This document shows, in pieces, positions 20,057 through 28,781 of a stretch of 64,000 nucleotides of DNA (the first letter of the stretch is position 1; each line of letters begins with the position of its first letter). A program made the translations under genes and the position numbers. This stretch comes from Sporolactobacillus mangiferae (lineage in GTDB: Bacteria > Bacillota > Bacilli > Bacillales > Sporolactobacillaceae). Location of the stretch: contig NZ_JAMAST010000004.1 in assembly GCF_023336505.1 (NCBI RefSeq), positions 1-64,000 of the forward strand, given 5' to 3'. The notes beneath the pieces are model-generated. The model did no database searches and had not been told where the DNA came from. It saw only the letters and a list, made by a program, of their open reading frames with translations.

Positions 20057-20997
20057 GATTTTCGTACCCCCTCTGTATCATTGATCAGTTTAACCTGTTG
20101 CATCAATTCCGGAACATCCTTTAAATCGCTTAATCCGGCAGTGAATGCCGTTGATGATCCGGCAGCCGTCGCAAATATCAGTGCATCTTCTATGCTTTTC
20201 TGCTGAAGCAGTGAGCCGACAAATGTGCCAAGCAAAGTGTCACCGGCGCATGCTGTATTGACGACTTCTCCCCTTGGCGCCGTTGTCTGCAGAACCCGGT
20301 CTCGATCCAGATACATTGTCCCTTTCTCCCCACGTGAGACAAGTACGCGTTCGGCACCTTTATTCAGAAGCTGCACTGCCGCATCAATAAGACGAACGTC
20401 ATCTTCAAAAACAGTGGGATCCTCATCCAGCCATGCCGCGAGCTCCTCGTCGCTCGGTTTGATCAGAAACGGGTGATCGGACAAGCAGTCAAGCAGCGTT
20501 TTTGCGCTCACATCCAGCACCAGCCTGAACCCTTTCTTAACAGAAAGCTCGGAGATTCGTTTCAGAATCGTTCCATTGACACCCCTGGGAAGACTTCCGG
20601 AGACAAATAAGAGATCCTCGGGTTCAAGACCGCTGATTTTCGCGATCAATGCATCCTGAGCTTTTTCATCAATCACCGGCCCGCGATTCACGGCTTTGTA
20701 CTCCTTCTCCCCTGCTTTTATAAAGGTATTGATTCGGGTGATACCGTCAATGTGGACAAAATCTGTATCAATGCCCGCCCGTCTCAGTTCATCTTCAATG
20801 TACTTCCCGGTAAAACCGCCAAGAAAACCGGTTGCGCAATTTTCGATGCCCATTTTTTTCAGCATAAATGAGATATTAATGGTTTTCCCGTTTGCCTGAT
20901 AATCCTCAAAAACACTCCGATTCACCACATGGGGTTCAAAATGTTCAAATTCAGTAAACAGGTCGATTGCAGGATTCATGGTGCATGTATAGATCAC
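20053..20997 (-). CDS. fruK: 1-phosphofructokinase (PfkB family)
   Basis: The enzyme phosphorylates fructose 1-phosphate to fructose 1,6-bisphosphate with ATP. The 314-residue protein has the PfkB signatures: an N-terminal NPAIDLFTEF start, a substrate-binding GGFTGKYIE, and the C-terminal catalytic VVNTACAGDTLLGTFVGS with the base Asp. Tagatose-6-phosphate kinases look similar, but the coupling to fruA favours fructose 1-phosphate. It is the first gene of the fruK-fruA operon. Confidence 0.88.
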   Translation of the reverse strand: MIYTCTMNPAIDLFTEFEHFEPHVVNRSVFEDYQANGKTINISFMLKKMGIENCATGFLGGFTGKYIEDELRRAGIDTDFVHIDGITRINTFIKAGEKEYKAVNRGPVIDEKAQDALIAKISGLEPEDLLFVSGSLPRGVNGTILKRISELSVKKGFRLVLDVSAKTLLDCLSDHPFLIKPSDEELAAWLDEDPTVFEDDVRLIDAAVQLLNKGAERVLVSRGEKGTMYLDRDRVLQTTAPRGEVVNTACAGDTLLGTFVGSLLQQKSIEDALIFATAAGSSTAFTAGLSDLKDVPELMQQVKLINDTEGVRKS

Positions 20998-21116
20998 AAG
21001 CTTTCCCTCACTTTCCTTGCTCCTTTGCTACATCTTCATTGTGCCATACTGGGTCGTGAAAAAGTTTACGAAAAAAGCTATAATCAGTGTAAATATTTTC
21101 AATATGAGAGGCGGGC
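20998..21116. promoter_or_regulatory. Divergent promoter region of fruK and the rpiR-like gene
   Basis: A TATAAT at 21079-21084 is suitably placed for the rightward gene; its -35 region is weak. The AT-rich GTGAAAAAGTTTACG stretch upstream could hold an operator shared by both directions, but I cannot define it. Confidence 0.4.
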
Positions 21117-21896
21117 ATGGCTTTGAATTTCTTTGAACGTGTCAACAAGTATTTTGACCTGCTGAGCGACAGTGAAAAATTTTTGCTTCGCTATATTCAG
21201 GAACATATTAACGAAATGCCGCAGATTTCAATCGTCCGTCTCAGCGAAAAGGCGAATGTCTCAACGGCTACAATTGTCAGGACCATGAAGAAGCTGGGCT
21301 ATGATGGCTTTACTTCATTCAAGATTCGACTTAAGGATGAACATCGGCGCACTCCTGAGTTCTCCGTTGTGGAAAAAGTGGACAATAAAATCAAAGAAGC
21401 GATCCTGAAAAATGAGCGAGAAGTCACAAAAACCATTCAAATGCTTGATCGCGGAACCATTGAGGATGTGCTGCAGAAAATCATTTACGCGCGGAAAATT
21501 TTTCTGTTCGCCCGCGGCTTTTCTGAGCTGATCGCAAAAGAAATGTGCATCAAATTCCAGCTTGTCAACAAGTATTGCGAAATGCATGATGATCCGAATA
21601 TCATTCGTACCATCAGCAGCCGTATTGAAAAACAGGATCTGGTGATTTTCATCTCTTTAAATGGCTCCACCGCCGAGCTCGTCGAAGCTGCGAAGAACTG
21701 CAAAGCAAATGGCATCAGTACCGTAACTCTGACCGCCAACCGTGACAGCCCGCTTTATGCCCTGTCAGAGCTTGCACTCGTTGGTTACAAATCGAAAGAA
21801 TCGTATTTTCCGGATTATGAAGTGCGCTCGCGGCTGCCTTTGCAGATCATGGGCCGCATCATTCTTGATGCTTATGCCATTCGAACACGTGCCTGA
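21117..21896 (+). CDS. MurR/RpiR-family regulator, likely for fructose genes
   Basis: The 259-residue protein has an N-terminal RpiR helix-turn-helix (ISIVRLSEKANVSTATIVRTMKKLG spans it) and a C-terminal SIS sugar-phosphate-binding domain (FLFARGFSELIAKEM, VIFISLNGSTAELVEAAK). Such proteins sense phosphosugars. GAGAGGCGGG lies before the start. It is divergent from fruK-fruA, so control of that operon by a fructose phosphate is a reasonable inference. Bacilli usually use a DeoR-type FruR for this, so the pairing is unusual. Confidence 0.85.
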   Translation: MALNFFERVNKYFDLLSDSEKFLLRYIQEHINEMPQISIVRLSEKANVSTATIVRTMKKLGYDGFTSFKIRLKDEHRRTPEFSVVEKVDNKIKEAILKNEREVTKTIQMLDRGTIEDVLQKIIYARKIFLFARGFSELIAKEMCIKFQLVNKYCEMHDDPNIIRTISSRIEKQDLVIFISLNGSTAELVEAAKNCKANGISTVTLTANRDSPLYALSELALVGYKSKESYFPDYEVRSRLPLQIMGRIILDAYAIRTRA

Positions 21897-21956
21897 AGTT
21901 TGAAAAAATAACAGCACGGAATTTTTTCACGCTCCATGCACTGCTGTGATAAACTT

Positions 21957-21997
21957 AAAAAAAGCGGCTTCAGCATTCAGAACGAAGTAGCCGCTCT
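21957..21997. terminator. Hairpin between the rpiR-like gene and ridA
   Basis: AGCGGCTTC near 21963 pairs with GAAGTAGCCGCT near 21986 around a loop, and an A7 tract precedes it. Read on the minus strand this has the shape of a terminator with a T-run, although no minus-strand gene ends here. On the plus strand it could stop read-through from the regulator gene. Confidence 0.4.
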
Positions 21998-22029
21998 CCA
22001 ATAATTACACAATCGGGAGGTTGATTTCA

Positions 22030-22416
22030 ATGAAGAAACAAGTGGTAACATCTGCTGCGCCAAAAGCAGTCGGTCCTTATTCTCAAGGTGTTCTGGCCGG
22101 TGATTTTTTATTCGCGTCAGGACAGATCCCGCTGGATCCGGAGACCGGGGAACTGGTGAAAGGCAGTATTGAAGCGCAGGCTCAGCGCATCTTTCTGAAC
22201 CTGAAGGCCGTGTTAAACGAAGCGGATCTTGACTTCTCACATGTTGTCAGCGCGACCGTTTATTTAACGGACATCAGCGATTTCGCCACCGTCAATGAAA
22301 TTTACGCACATTTTTTTAATGGCGAAGTCCTGCCCGCCCGCTGCGCAGTTCAGGTCGCAGCTCTGCCCAAGGGCGCCAGGCTGGAAGTATCCTGCGTAGC
22401 TTACAGGGGATATTAG
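22030..22416 (+). CDS. ridA: RidA family enamine/imine deaminase
   Basis: RidA hydrolyses reactive enamine/imine intermediates such as 2-aminoacrylate formed by PLP enzymes. The 128-residue protein contains GPYSQGV, LFASGQIPLDPETG and, at the active site, PARCAVQVAALPKGARLEV with the carboxylate-binding arginine (Arg104). GGGAGG lies nine bases before the ATG at 22030; an ATG at 22021 is too close to that site. It stands alone, and a family B repeat follows immediately after its stop. Confidence 0.9.
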   Translation: MKKQVVTSAAPKAVGPYSQGVLAGDFLFASGQIPLDPETGELVKGSIEAQAQRIFLNLKAVLNEADLDFSHVVSATVYLTDISDFATVNEIYAHFFNGEVLPARCAVQVAALPKGARLEVSCVAYRGY

Positions 22417-22500
22417 AAAACCTGGCTTTGCCAAGCCTCTGGCGAAGGCAAAGACGTGCTGCACTTATCCTATAATCCGCTGAATTTTAAATTCAAGAGT
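22414..22500 (+). repeat. Dispersed repeat family B
   Basis: TTAGAAAACCTGG, CTTTGCCAAGCCTCTGG, GCACTTATCCTATAATCC and a final TTAAATTC give the family B layout. It begins at the ridA stop codon, so the stop TAG is part of the element. Confidence 0.7.
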
Positions 22501-22595
22501 AGAAAAAGCAAAACGCGCATCAGGATAGACTTCAGAGGGCGCATCAGAGCCTTTCTTATTCAGGCGCTGGCGCTTGCAACTTTCGCCTGATTTGC

Positions 22596-23177
22596 CTATC
22601 TGCCTGCGGAATCTGCTCTTGCCATGCTCAGCACCGCATCGATCAGCGTGTCAATCTCTTCCGGGCGGATTTGCTGCGCGGCTTTCCGTACATACAGTTT
22701 GGCAAGCGACGACACCGCGCCAAAACAGAGCGCAATCAGTGATTCCGCAGGCAGTTCCTTGATTTTATGTTCCTGCATGCCCTGCTTAAATGTTTGGACA
22801 ATCCGCTGCACATGCGGCTGCAGATCCTGCTGTGTCTGCGGACGGATGAGCGGCGAATTTTCGTATTGCTCGATGAAATTAAGCGCCTGGCGATGTTCAA
22901 GATAGTAATAGAAGATTTGCGTCAGCATATCTTTTAATTGCTTTTCAATCGGATCATGAGCATGCAAATGTTCAAAAACATGGTTCGCAAAATCGATTTT
23001 AATTTTTTTATACAGTTCATTCAGCAGAACTTCTTTATTTTCAAACTGATTATAAATACTGCCAATGCTGATTCCGGTGCACTTCGCAATTTGTGACATC
23101 GGTGTTCCATAAAAACCCTGTTCTGAAATGAGCCGAAGCGTTTCCGTGAACAACCGTTCAAGACGTGCATCATTCAT
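22596..23177 (-). CDS. TetR-family autoregulator
   Basis: The 193-residue protein has a TetR helix-turn-helix (TPMSQIAKCTGISIGSIYNQF) and an all-alpha C-terminal domain. Its ATG at 23177 overlaps the end of the upstream aldo-keto reductase gene, with TGGAGGAAC as ribosome site, so the two are co-translated. A perfect 24-bp palindrome lies on the promoter of the reductase gene, most simply the operator of this protein. Exposure to an aldehyde or related electrophile would be a plausible inducer (inference). Confidence 0.88.
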   Translation of the reverse strand: MNDARLERLFTETLRLISEQGFYGTPMSQIAKCTGISIGSIYNQFENKEVLLNELYKKIKIDFANHVFEHLHAHDPIEKQLKDMLTQIFYYYLEHRQALNFIEQYENSPLIRPQTQQDLQPHVQRIVQTFKQGMQEHKIKELPAESLIALCFGAVSSLAKLYVRKAAQQIRPEEIDTLIDAVLSMARADSAGR

Positions 23178-24183
23178 TAGCCAATTGTTCCTCCATTTTT
23201 GACAATGCGTCATATTCTTTTTGTGTCAACCCAATTGTCGGCAGGCCTGCATTGCTCACTGCCTGTTTTCGGTTCTTCACACCAGGGATCGGAATGATCT
23301 GATCACTCGCCTGCATCAGCCAGCTCAGTGCGATTTGCGCAACAGAAGTCTCGCGGGCGGCAGCGGTCTCGCGCAACAATTGAAACAGCGGATCATACTT
23401 TTTGATCTTTGCTGCCTCAGGCATTCTCATCAAGCGGCGCCAGAGCGGAAGGCCTTGCGTTCCCTCGTGAAAAAGATCAAGCTGCTGAATCCATAAGTAG
23501 ACTTTTTGCTGCAACGATAATTTTTTATCCCCGGACTGATACTTGCCGGTGAGCACGCCCTGGGCCATCGGTGACAGGGGAATGATCGAGATCCGTTCCT
23601 GCTCACAATAATCAATCAGTCCGCTGCGTTCGATACGTCGTTCTAATAAATGATAATATACTTGATTGGCGCTTAAGAAAAGTCCCCGCTTTTGTAAAAA
23701 CTGATGAAAGGCTGCCGTACGCTCCAGATTAAAATTGCTGACGCCGATGGCGCGAATCAGCCCATGGGCGTATGCATCGGCCAGCAGTTCCGCGTACTGT
23801 TCCAGATCCTGATCCTTGGGCGGATAATGCAGCTGGTAAAGATCAATCGCCTCTGTCTTCAATCGTTCTAAGCTGGCTTCGATCGCTTTTATTATATCCT
23901 CGGGGCGTTTGTCAGCCTTAGGATTGTGCTTGGTGGCAATCACGGCCATGCGTCCGTCCTTTTCGCGAAATTCTCCTAACAGCCGCTCCGAATCTCCTCT
24001 CGCGTAGCTGTCGGCTGTATCGAAAAAATTGACACCATGATCAAGACTGGCTACATAAGCTTCCCATAAATCCTGTTTCTGATAGAACTTCCCATAGCCC
24101 ATCAATTTGAATCCCCAGGCAGCTGTGCCCACACCAATTTTCGATACATGTACTTCACTTTTTCCTAAAGCTTTCATTTTCAT
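23170..24183 (-). CDS. Aldo/keto reductase
   Basis: The enzyme reduces aldehydes or ketones with NADPH. The (beta/alpha)8 family tetrad is visible: Asp and Tyr in FFDTADSYARGDSERLLGEF, Lys in AVIATKHNP, His in LYQLHYPP. The C-terminal half has IPIPGVKNRKQAVSN, which binds the cofactor phosphate. I chose the ATG at 24183 because AGAAGGAAATTC precedes it; the open frame continues upstream through the operator, which cannot be coding. Co-expressed with the TetR gene that overlaps its end. The substrate is unknown. Confidence 0.9.
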   Translation of the reverse strand: MKMKALGKSEVHVSKIGVGTAAWGFKLMGYGKFYQKQDLWEAYVASLDHGVNFFDTADSYARGDSERLLGEFREKDGRMAVIATKHNPKADKRPEDIIKAIEASLERLKTEAIDLYQLHYPPKDQDLEQYAELLADAYAHGLIRAIGVSNFNLERTAAFHQFLQKRGLFLSANQVYYHLLERRIERSGLIDYCEQERISIIPLSPMAQGVLTGKYQSGDKKLSLQQKVYLWIQQLDLFHEGTQGLPLWRRLMRMPEAAKIKKYDPLFQLLRETAAARETSVAQIALSWLMQASDQIIPIPGVKNRKQAVSNAGLPTIGLTQKEYDALSKMEEQLANE

Positions 24184-24204
24184 GACCAGAATTTCCTTCT
24201 CTCG

Positions 24205-24255
24205 ATTAGAATGAACGTTCATTCTAATTTTAGATAATTGATCTTCCTTTGTCAA
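24205..24255 (-). promoter_or_regulatory. SigA promoter with perfect TetR palindrome
   Basis: On the minus strand TTGACA (24250-24255) and TAAAAT (24227-24232) are 17 bp apart. The arms ATTAGAATGAAC (24205-24216) and GTTCATTCTAAT (24217-24228) form a perfect, gapless palindrome that overlaps the -10 box and the start point. The GAATGAACGTTCATTC core is typical of TetR operators. Confidence 0.88.
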
Positions 24256-24284
24256 ACAAGGTATTCGATTGACGATGCACAGGA

Positions 24285-24385
24285 CGAGACCCGGCAGCAG
24301 AACTCATACTGAAATCTGCGGCGCTGGCACGCATCAATTGAAACAATTCCACAGGCGCCAGTGCACCTCCGCTTTGATGCCTAAA
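24285..24385. repeat. Dispersed repeat family A
   Basis: The copy shows ATCTGCGGCGCTGGCACGC, CCACAGGCGCCAG and CACCTCCGCTTTGATG. The first third of the family consensus is missing. Confidence 0.6.
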
Positions 24386-24445
24386 CATTGTCTTATTTTG
24401 CCGGTTGCCTGCGGGTAAAAACATATGCTCTCTTCTAGCACCAGA

Positions 24446-24634
24446 TTAGAAAACTTGACTTCGCCAAGCCTCCGGCGAAGGCGAAGTCCTAGTTGCACTT
24501 ATACTATTTTCCTTGAATTTTATATACTTTCTTATAGTATTAGAAAACTTGGCTTCGCCATGCCTCCGGCGAAGGCGAAGTTGCCGTCGCACTTATACTA
24601 TGCTCCTTAAAATTTATATACTTTCTTATAGTAT
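24446..24634 (+). repeat. Two tandem family B repeats
   Basis: Two copies of about 95 bp (24446-24539 and 24540-24634) follow without a gap. Each begins TTAGAAAACTTG, carries the TTCGCCAAGCCTCCGG-CGAAGGCGAAG hairpin block, TTGCACTTATACTAT, and ends TATACTTTCTTATAGTAT. The internal stem CTTCGCC/GGCGAAG can form on either strand. These are the best-preserved copies. Confidence 0.85.
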
Positions 24635-24640
24635 GAAACA

Positions 24641-24672
24641 AGGATGTCCCACAAAAAGAAGTGGAACATCCT
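24641..24672 (-). terminator. Terminator of the amino-acid ABC operon
   Basis: AGGATGTCCCAC pairs with GTGGAACATCCT with one mismatch around an 8-base loop. On the minus strand TTGTTTC follows. It lies about 57 bp after the ATPase stop. Confidence 0.65.
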
Positions 24673-24728
24673 CCATTGAATAAATTATTTGTTTGCAGAA
24701 TAATGCTTCTCGGCAAATGCCAGCACGA

Positions 24729-25499
24729 TTACACTTTCTCGGATTCAGGATGCAGCACCTGATTAATAAATCGCTTGGTTCTTTCGTGTTTCGGCGCATT
24801 GAACATGTCGTCCGGTTTTCCTTCCTCAACAATCACCCCCTGGTCCATGAAAATGATCCGATCGCCGATCTCTTCTGCAAAGCGCATCTCATGCGTAACA
24901 AGAATCATAGTCATTCCTTCATCAGCAAGTTTGCGAATCACTTTCAGGACTTCACCGACAAGCTCCGGGTCAAGAGCCGAAGTCGCTTCATCGAACAGCA
25001 TGATATGTGGCTCCATAGCAAGTGCACGGGCAATAGCGACGCGCTGTTTCTGCCCACCGGAAAGCTGATTCGGATAATGGTGCATACGTTCCGCAAGCCC
25101 TACTTTTTTCAAGTATTCTTCAGCAGTGACTTTTGCTTCTTCCGGCGACTTTTTCCTTATTTTTATTTGTGCCGCCATGACATTCTGAATCGCGGTCATC
25201 ATCGGAAAAAGGTTAAAGCTTTGGAAAACCATCCCAATCTCTGTTCTTAGTTTGGCGACACGCTTCTCATGATAACGTCCGGAAGGATCGGCAAAATTTT
25301 GCCCTTCGACTTTGACCGTACCTGACGTTGGCACTTCCAGACAGTTCAGACAGCGGAGCAATGTTGACTTACCCGATCCTGAAGGACCGATAATCACGAC
25401 GATTTCACCTTGATGTACGGTGAGATCAATGCCCTTCAGAATTTCGTGGATACCGAACGACTTATGCAGTTGATCAACTTTGATCATGGGTTTAGACAT
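24729..25499 (-). CDS. Polar amino-acid ABC transporter, ATP-binding protein
   Basis: The 256-residue ATPase belongs to the GlnQ/HisP group. Walker [10 protein letters not shown], signature [15 protein letters not shown] and Walker [15 protein letters not shown] are all present. The start ATG at 25499 has AAGAGGTTG upstream, inside the end of the permease gene, which it overlaps by eight bases. It energises import of an amino acid by the permease and binding protein encoded upstream. Confidence 0.92.
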   Translation of the reverse strand: MSKPMIKVDQLHKSFGIHEILKGIDLTVHQGEIVVIIGPSGSGKSTLLRCLNCLEVPTSGTVKVEGQNFADPSGRYHEKRVAKLRTEIGMVFQSFNLFPMMTAIQNVMAAQIKIRKKSPEEAKVTAEEYLKKVGLAERMHHYPNQLSGGQKQRVAIARALAMEPHIMLFDEATSALDPELVGEVLKVIRKLADEGMTMILVTHEMRFAEEIGDRIIFMDQGVIVEEGKPDDMFNAPKHERTKRFINQVLHPESEKV

Positions 25500-26199
25500 G
25501 TTTTGACAACCTCTTTTCAAGCAGTCTGACTGCCTGCGACAGCGGCAGACTGAGAATCAGGTAAGCAACCGCCAAAATCGTATAGGACTCAATTGTCAGG
25601 AAAGTCTGTGAAGCATATGCCTGCGTGCGCAAAAGCAGCTCATTGACGGTAATAAAAGCGAGCAGCGATGTATCCTTAATCATCATAATCAAATAGTTCC
25701 CAAACACCGGAACAGCCTGTCTTGTGGCCTGGGGAATCACTATGGACCAAAGGGCCTGCCGGTGCGTATACCCCAGTGCAAGTGCCGCTTCGGTCTGCCC
25801 TTTATCAATAGACAGAATCGCAGCTCGAACAACTTCGGACAAATAACAGCCATAATTGATTCCCAGGCCTAAAATCCCGGCGACAAGTGGATTAAGCTGA
25901 AACTGATAGCCTGGAATGAAAAATTGAACGACCAGAGATATAAGCAGCGGAACGACATAGAACATATATACAAGCTGAACAAGCAGCGGAGTCCCGCGAA
26001 TCACTTCCAGAAAAACCAGCAGAAGGCCTCTGAGTATCTTATAATGCGACAGCCTGCCCACCGCGATCAGAATGCTCAGAATAACCGCCAGAAGGAACCC
26101 GCCAAGCGTCGCCTCCAGAGCAATCATCAGCCCCTGCCATAACTCGGGAGCCAGTGCTTTCAGGGCCGTGGCAAAGTCTAAATGATTCAGAATTTCCAT
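25492..26199 (-). CDS. Polar amino-acid ABC transporter, permease
   Basis: The 235-residue membrane protein has about five hydrophobic helices and the HisM/GlnP signature region [21 protein letters not shown], where the EAA loop contacts the ATPase. GAGGTG precedes the ATG at 26199. It lies between the binding-protein gene and the ATPase gene. Confidence 0.9.
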   Translation of the reverse strand: MEILNHLDFATALKALAPELWQGLMIALEATLGGFLLAVILSILIAVGRLSHYKILRGLLLVFLEVIRGTPLLVQLVYMFYVVPLLISLVVQFFIPGYQFQLNPLVAGILGLGINYGCYLSEVVRAAILSIDKGQTEAALALGYTHRQALWSIVIPQATRQAVPVFGNYLIMMIKDTSLLAFITVNELLLRTQAYASQTFLTIESYTILAVAYLILSLPLSQAVRLLEKRLSKHV

Positions 26200-26323
26200 T
26201 TCTAACACCTCATTTGTCTGTCAATTGTCTTGTTGGCCGGCCCATATTCTCCGTGCGGACAATGACAGAAATCAGAGCTAGTCTATTTTGAACAGAATAA
26301 CTCCGAATCCATCAAATCTTTAT

Positions 26324-27175
26324 TCATTGCTGAACAGGTACATAATAATTGTCGGGCATACCATATTTCTTTAATACTTTTTTGATAAAGCCATTTTCTT
26401 TCAGAATATTGATCTGTTTATTAATTGCGCGAACAAGTTTTGTGTCACTTTTTCGCGCGGCAGCACCGATCATGCCTGATGCCTGAGGAGTATACGGATC
26501 AAGAATTTTCAGTTTCAGGGACGGATCCTGTTTCAGGCTGTATGCCGCAACCGCACCGTCCGTGACCAGTGCATCGATTTTCCCGGTATTCGCTGCGAGC
26601 AGGAGATCAGATTGGGAACCGAATACGTTTATTTGTTTAATCTTCCCTTCCTTTTTCAGTTTGTTCGCAAAATCAAAGAACGCCGTTCCTTTCTGGGCAC
26701 CGATCACCTTGTCCTTCAAATCGTCGACACTCTTAATCGACGAATTCTTTGGAATAATAAACGCTTCCCCTTCCGTATACCAGATGGTCGTGAATTTTGC
26801 GATCTTCTGACGCTGCGGGTTAATATACATCGCATCAGTGACCAGATCAATGTTCTTATTATTCAGTTCCAGCAGCAGGTTCTCGAACTTGGTCTGCTTC
26901 ATTTCAACTTTAGGAATACCGAGCCGTCTGGCAACCTCTTTGATAATTTCAGCGTCAATACCGGTGAATTTTTTCGTTTTCTGATCGATAAATGCAAACG
27001 GTGCATCATTGGACGAACCGACAACAAGTACACCTTTTTTCTTGGCTGCCGCTAATGTATCGACTGTTTTGCCAGATGAAGATGATCCTCCTGAACCGGA
27101 ACTGTTTGATCCACAGGCCGAGAGAATACCAACAAGAAGAATAAGTATAAGTGCCGACATAAACCAACGTTTCAT
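26324..27175 (-). CDS. Amino-acid ABC transporter, substrate-binding lipoprotein
   Basis: The 283-residue protein starts with a lipoprotein signal, ILILLVGILSAC, with the lipidated cysteine followed by a Gly/Ser-rich linker. The mature part is a family 3 solute-binding protein (VVGSSNDAPFAFIDQ, FTGIDAEIIKEVARRLG, DLVTDAMYINPQR). Such proteins bind polar or cyst(e)ine-type amino acids. AAAGGGGGAATTT precedes the start. It leads the operon; a weak CodY-like AATTTTCAG stretch lies upstream at 27235-27243. The ligand is not determinable. Confidence 0.9.
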   Translation of the reverse strand: MKRWFMSALILILLVGILSACGSNSSGSGGSSSSGKTVDTLAAAKKKGVLVVGSSNDAPFAFIDQKTKKFTGIDAEIIKEVARRLGIPKVEMKQTKFENLLLELNNKNIDLVTDAMYINPQRQKIAKFTTIWYTEGEAFIIPKNSSIKSVDDLKDKVIGAQKGTAFFDFANKLKKEGKIKQINVFGSQSDLLLAANTGKIDALVTDGAVAAYSLKQDPSLKLKILDPYTPQASGMIGAAARKSDTKLVRAINKQINILKENGFIKKVLKKYGMPDNYYVPVQQ

Positions 27176-27368
27176 TTAAAAATTCCCCCTTTTAATTATA
27201 ATGGTAAAATTGGTGAAATCATATGACTAAATGAAATTTTCAGTTATTAAAAGCCGAATGTTACTCATCCTGCCATAGTTATGATAAGCAGGCCGGATTT
27301 TACAGTGGGCATCCGCCCTGCATTGTGCATGAGGCGCACGCAGCATTGGCGATACGTGCATTTCTGAA

Positions 27369-28691
27369 TCATTTAACCTGTTCAAGCGCTTCTTCAATAA
27401 TAGCCAATCCGCGATTTAATTGTTCCTCCGTGATCGTAAGCGGAGACAGGAACCGAATACAATTGCCTTTCAGACCCGCATCAAGAAGAAGCAGACCATG
27501 CTGATTGCAATAGGCAACCAGTTGCCCGGCTCGATCTTTATCCGGCTCTTTCGTCTCTCTGTTCTTCACAAATTCAACCGCCGCCATTGCACCAAGTCTG
27601 CGTATATCACCAACAAATGGATAGACTTTTGCCCACTCTTCAGCGCGCGCCTCAATAACGGCACCGATTTTTTCCGCTCGTGCGGCAAGATGTTCCTCCT
27701 TAATGATGTCGAGTACAGCAAGAGCAGCAGCACAGGCAATGGGGTTGCCGCAATACGTTCCGCCAAGTGACCCCTTTAAAGTGCAGGCATCAATGATTTC
27801 CGCTTTGCCGACCACACCGCTGAGTGGGAATCCGGCAGCAATGGATTTAGATACGGTCATTAAATCAGGAATCACATCAAAATTTTCGATGGCGAACATC
27901 TTGCCGGTACGGGCGAATCCGGCCTGTATCTCATCGGATACGAAAACAATGCCATGCTCCGTGCAGAAATCGCGCACATAAGAGACAAAGCGTTTGGATG
28001 GAACGATGAATCCGCCTTCACCCTGAACAGGCTCCATGACGATACAGGCAACCTGTTCCGGAGAAACATGATTCAGGAAGAACTCATTAAATTGGGCAAT
28101 AATTGCTTCATCATAGGATTGATCGGACATTCCGTCCGGTTTTCGATAAGCGTACGGATATGGCGCCTTATAAGTCTCCGGAGCAAACGGGCCGAAACCG
28201 AATTTATACGGTTTTACTTTGCTTGTCATGCCCATCGTCAAATTCGTTCGACCGTGAAATGCACGTTCAAAAGTCACGACTGCCTGTCTGCCTGTATAGG
28301 CGCGGGCAATTTTCACCGCATTTTCCACCGCTTCGGCGCCGGAATTAAGCAGAATCGCCTTTTTCGCAAAACTGCCCGGTGCAAGCGCACAGAGGCGCTG
28401 ACAAAGTTCAATGTACCCGGGATACATGATGACATTAAAACCAGGATGAATAAAATGGTCAAGTGCTTCTTTAACTGCCTGAACGACCTTTGGATGGCAG
28501 TGTCCGACATTTTGCACGCCAATGGCCCCGGCAAAATCAATAAACACGTTACCTTCAATATCGGTGATCAGCGCACCTTCTGCCTTCGCAGCAATATGAC
28601 GGTTCCCGTTTCCCACAGCAGAAGCAACATATCGATCACGTTTATCCTGCCAAATTTTTGTCATATTTCCTTCCATAATTTCATTGGTCAC
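27369..28691 (-). CDS. gabT: 4-aminobutyrate aminotransferase
   Basis: This class III PLP aminotransferase (440 residues) probably transfers the amino group of GABA to 2-oxoglutarate. It has NSGAEAVENAVKIARAYTGR (PLP phosphate site), VMEPVQGEGGFIVP, the pyridine-binding Asp in IVFVSDEIQAGFARTG, and the Schiff-base Lys in LMTVSKSIAAGFPLSG. I use the GTG at 28691, which has AAAGGGAG eight bases upstream; other starts lack one. It is divergent from a GabR-like activator gene, the arrangement known for gabT in Bacillus. Confidence 0.85.
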   Translation of the reverse strand: MTNEIMEGNMTKIWQDKRDRYVASAVGNGNRHIAAKAEGALITDIEGNVFIDFAGAIGVQNVGHCHPKVVQAVKEALDHFIHPGFNVIMYPGYIELCQRLCALAPGSFAKKAILLNSGAEAVENAVKIARAYTGRQAVVTFERAFHGRTNLTMGMTSKVKPYKFGFGPFAPETYKAPYPYAYRKPDGMSDQSYDEAIIAQFNEFFLNHVSPEQVACIVMEPVQGEGGFIVPSKRFVSYVRDFCTEHGIVFVSDEIQAGFARTGKMFAIENFDVIPDLMTVSKSIAAGFPLSGVVGKAEIIDACTLKGSLGGTYCGNPIACAAALAVLDIIKEEHLAARAEKIGAVIEARAEEWAKVYPFVGDIRRLGAMAAVEFVKNRETKEPDKDRAGQLVAYCNQHGLLLLDAGLKGNCIRFLSPLTITEEQLNRGLAIIEEALEQVK

Positions 28692-28726
28692 AATGTTCAC
28701 TCCCTTTATTAGATATTTTGATAATT

Positions 28727-28752
28727 TTTTGGTATTATGTATAGTATCAAAA
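28727..28752. promoter_or_regulatory. Possible GabR-like operator between divergent genes
   Basis: TTTTGGTAT and GTATCAAAA form an imperfect inverted repeat with TATGTATA between. The ATACCA element known for GabR appears reversed at 28730-28735 and again near 28806. This suggests shared control of both genes. It is read from motifs only. Confidence 0.4.
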
Positions 28753-28781
28753 TTCAAATAATTATGGTGCCAGAGGGAGCT

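Noticed and set aside
19533-20084. A 183-codon open frame on the plus strand
   Set aside because: It is antisense to the IIB and IIC parts of fruA.
27954-28712. A 252-codon open frame on the plus strand
   Set aside because: It is antisense to gabT without motif or start signal.
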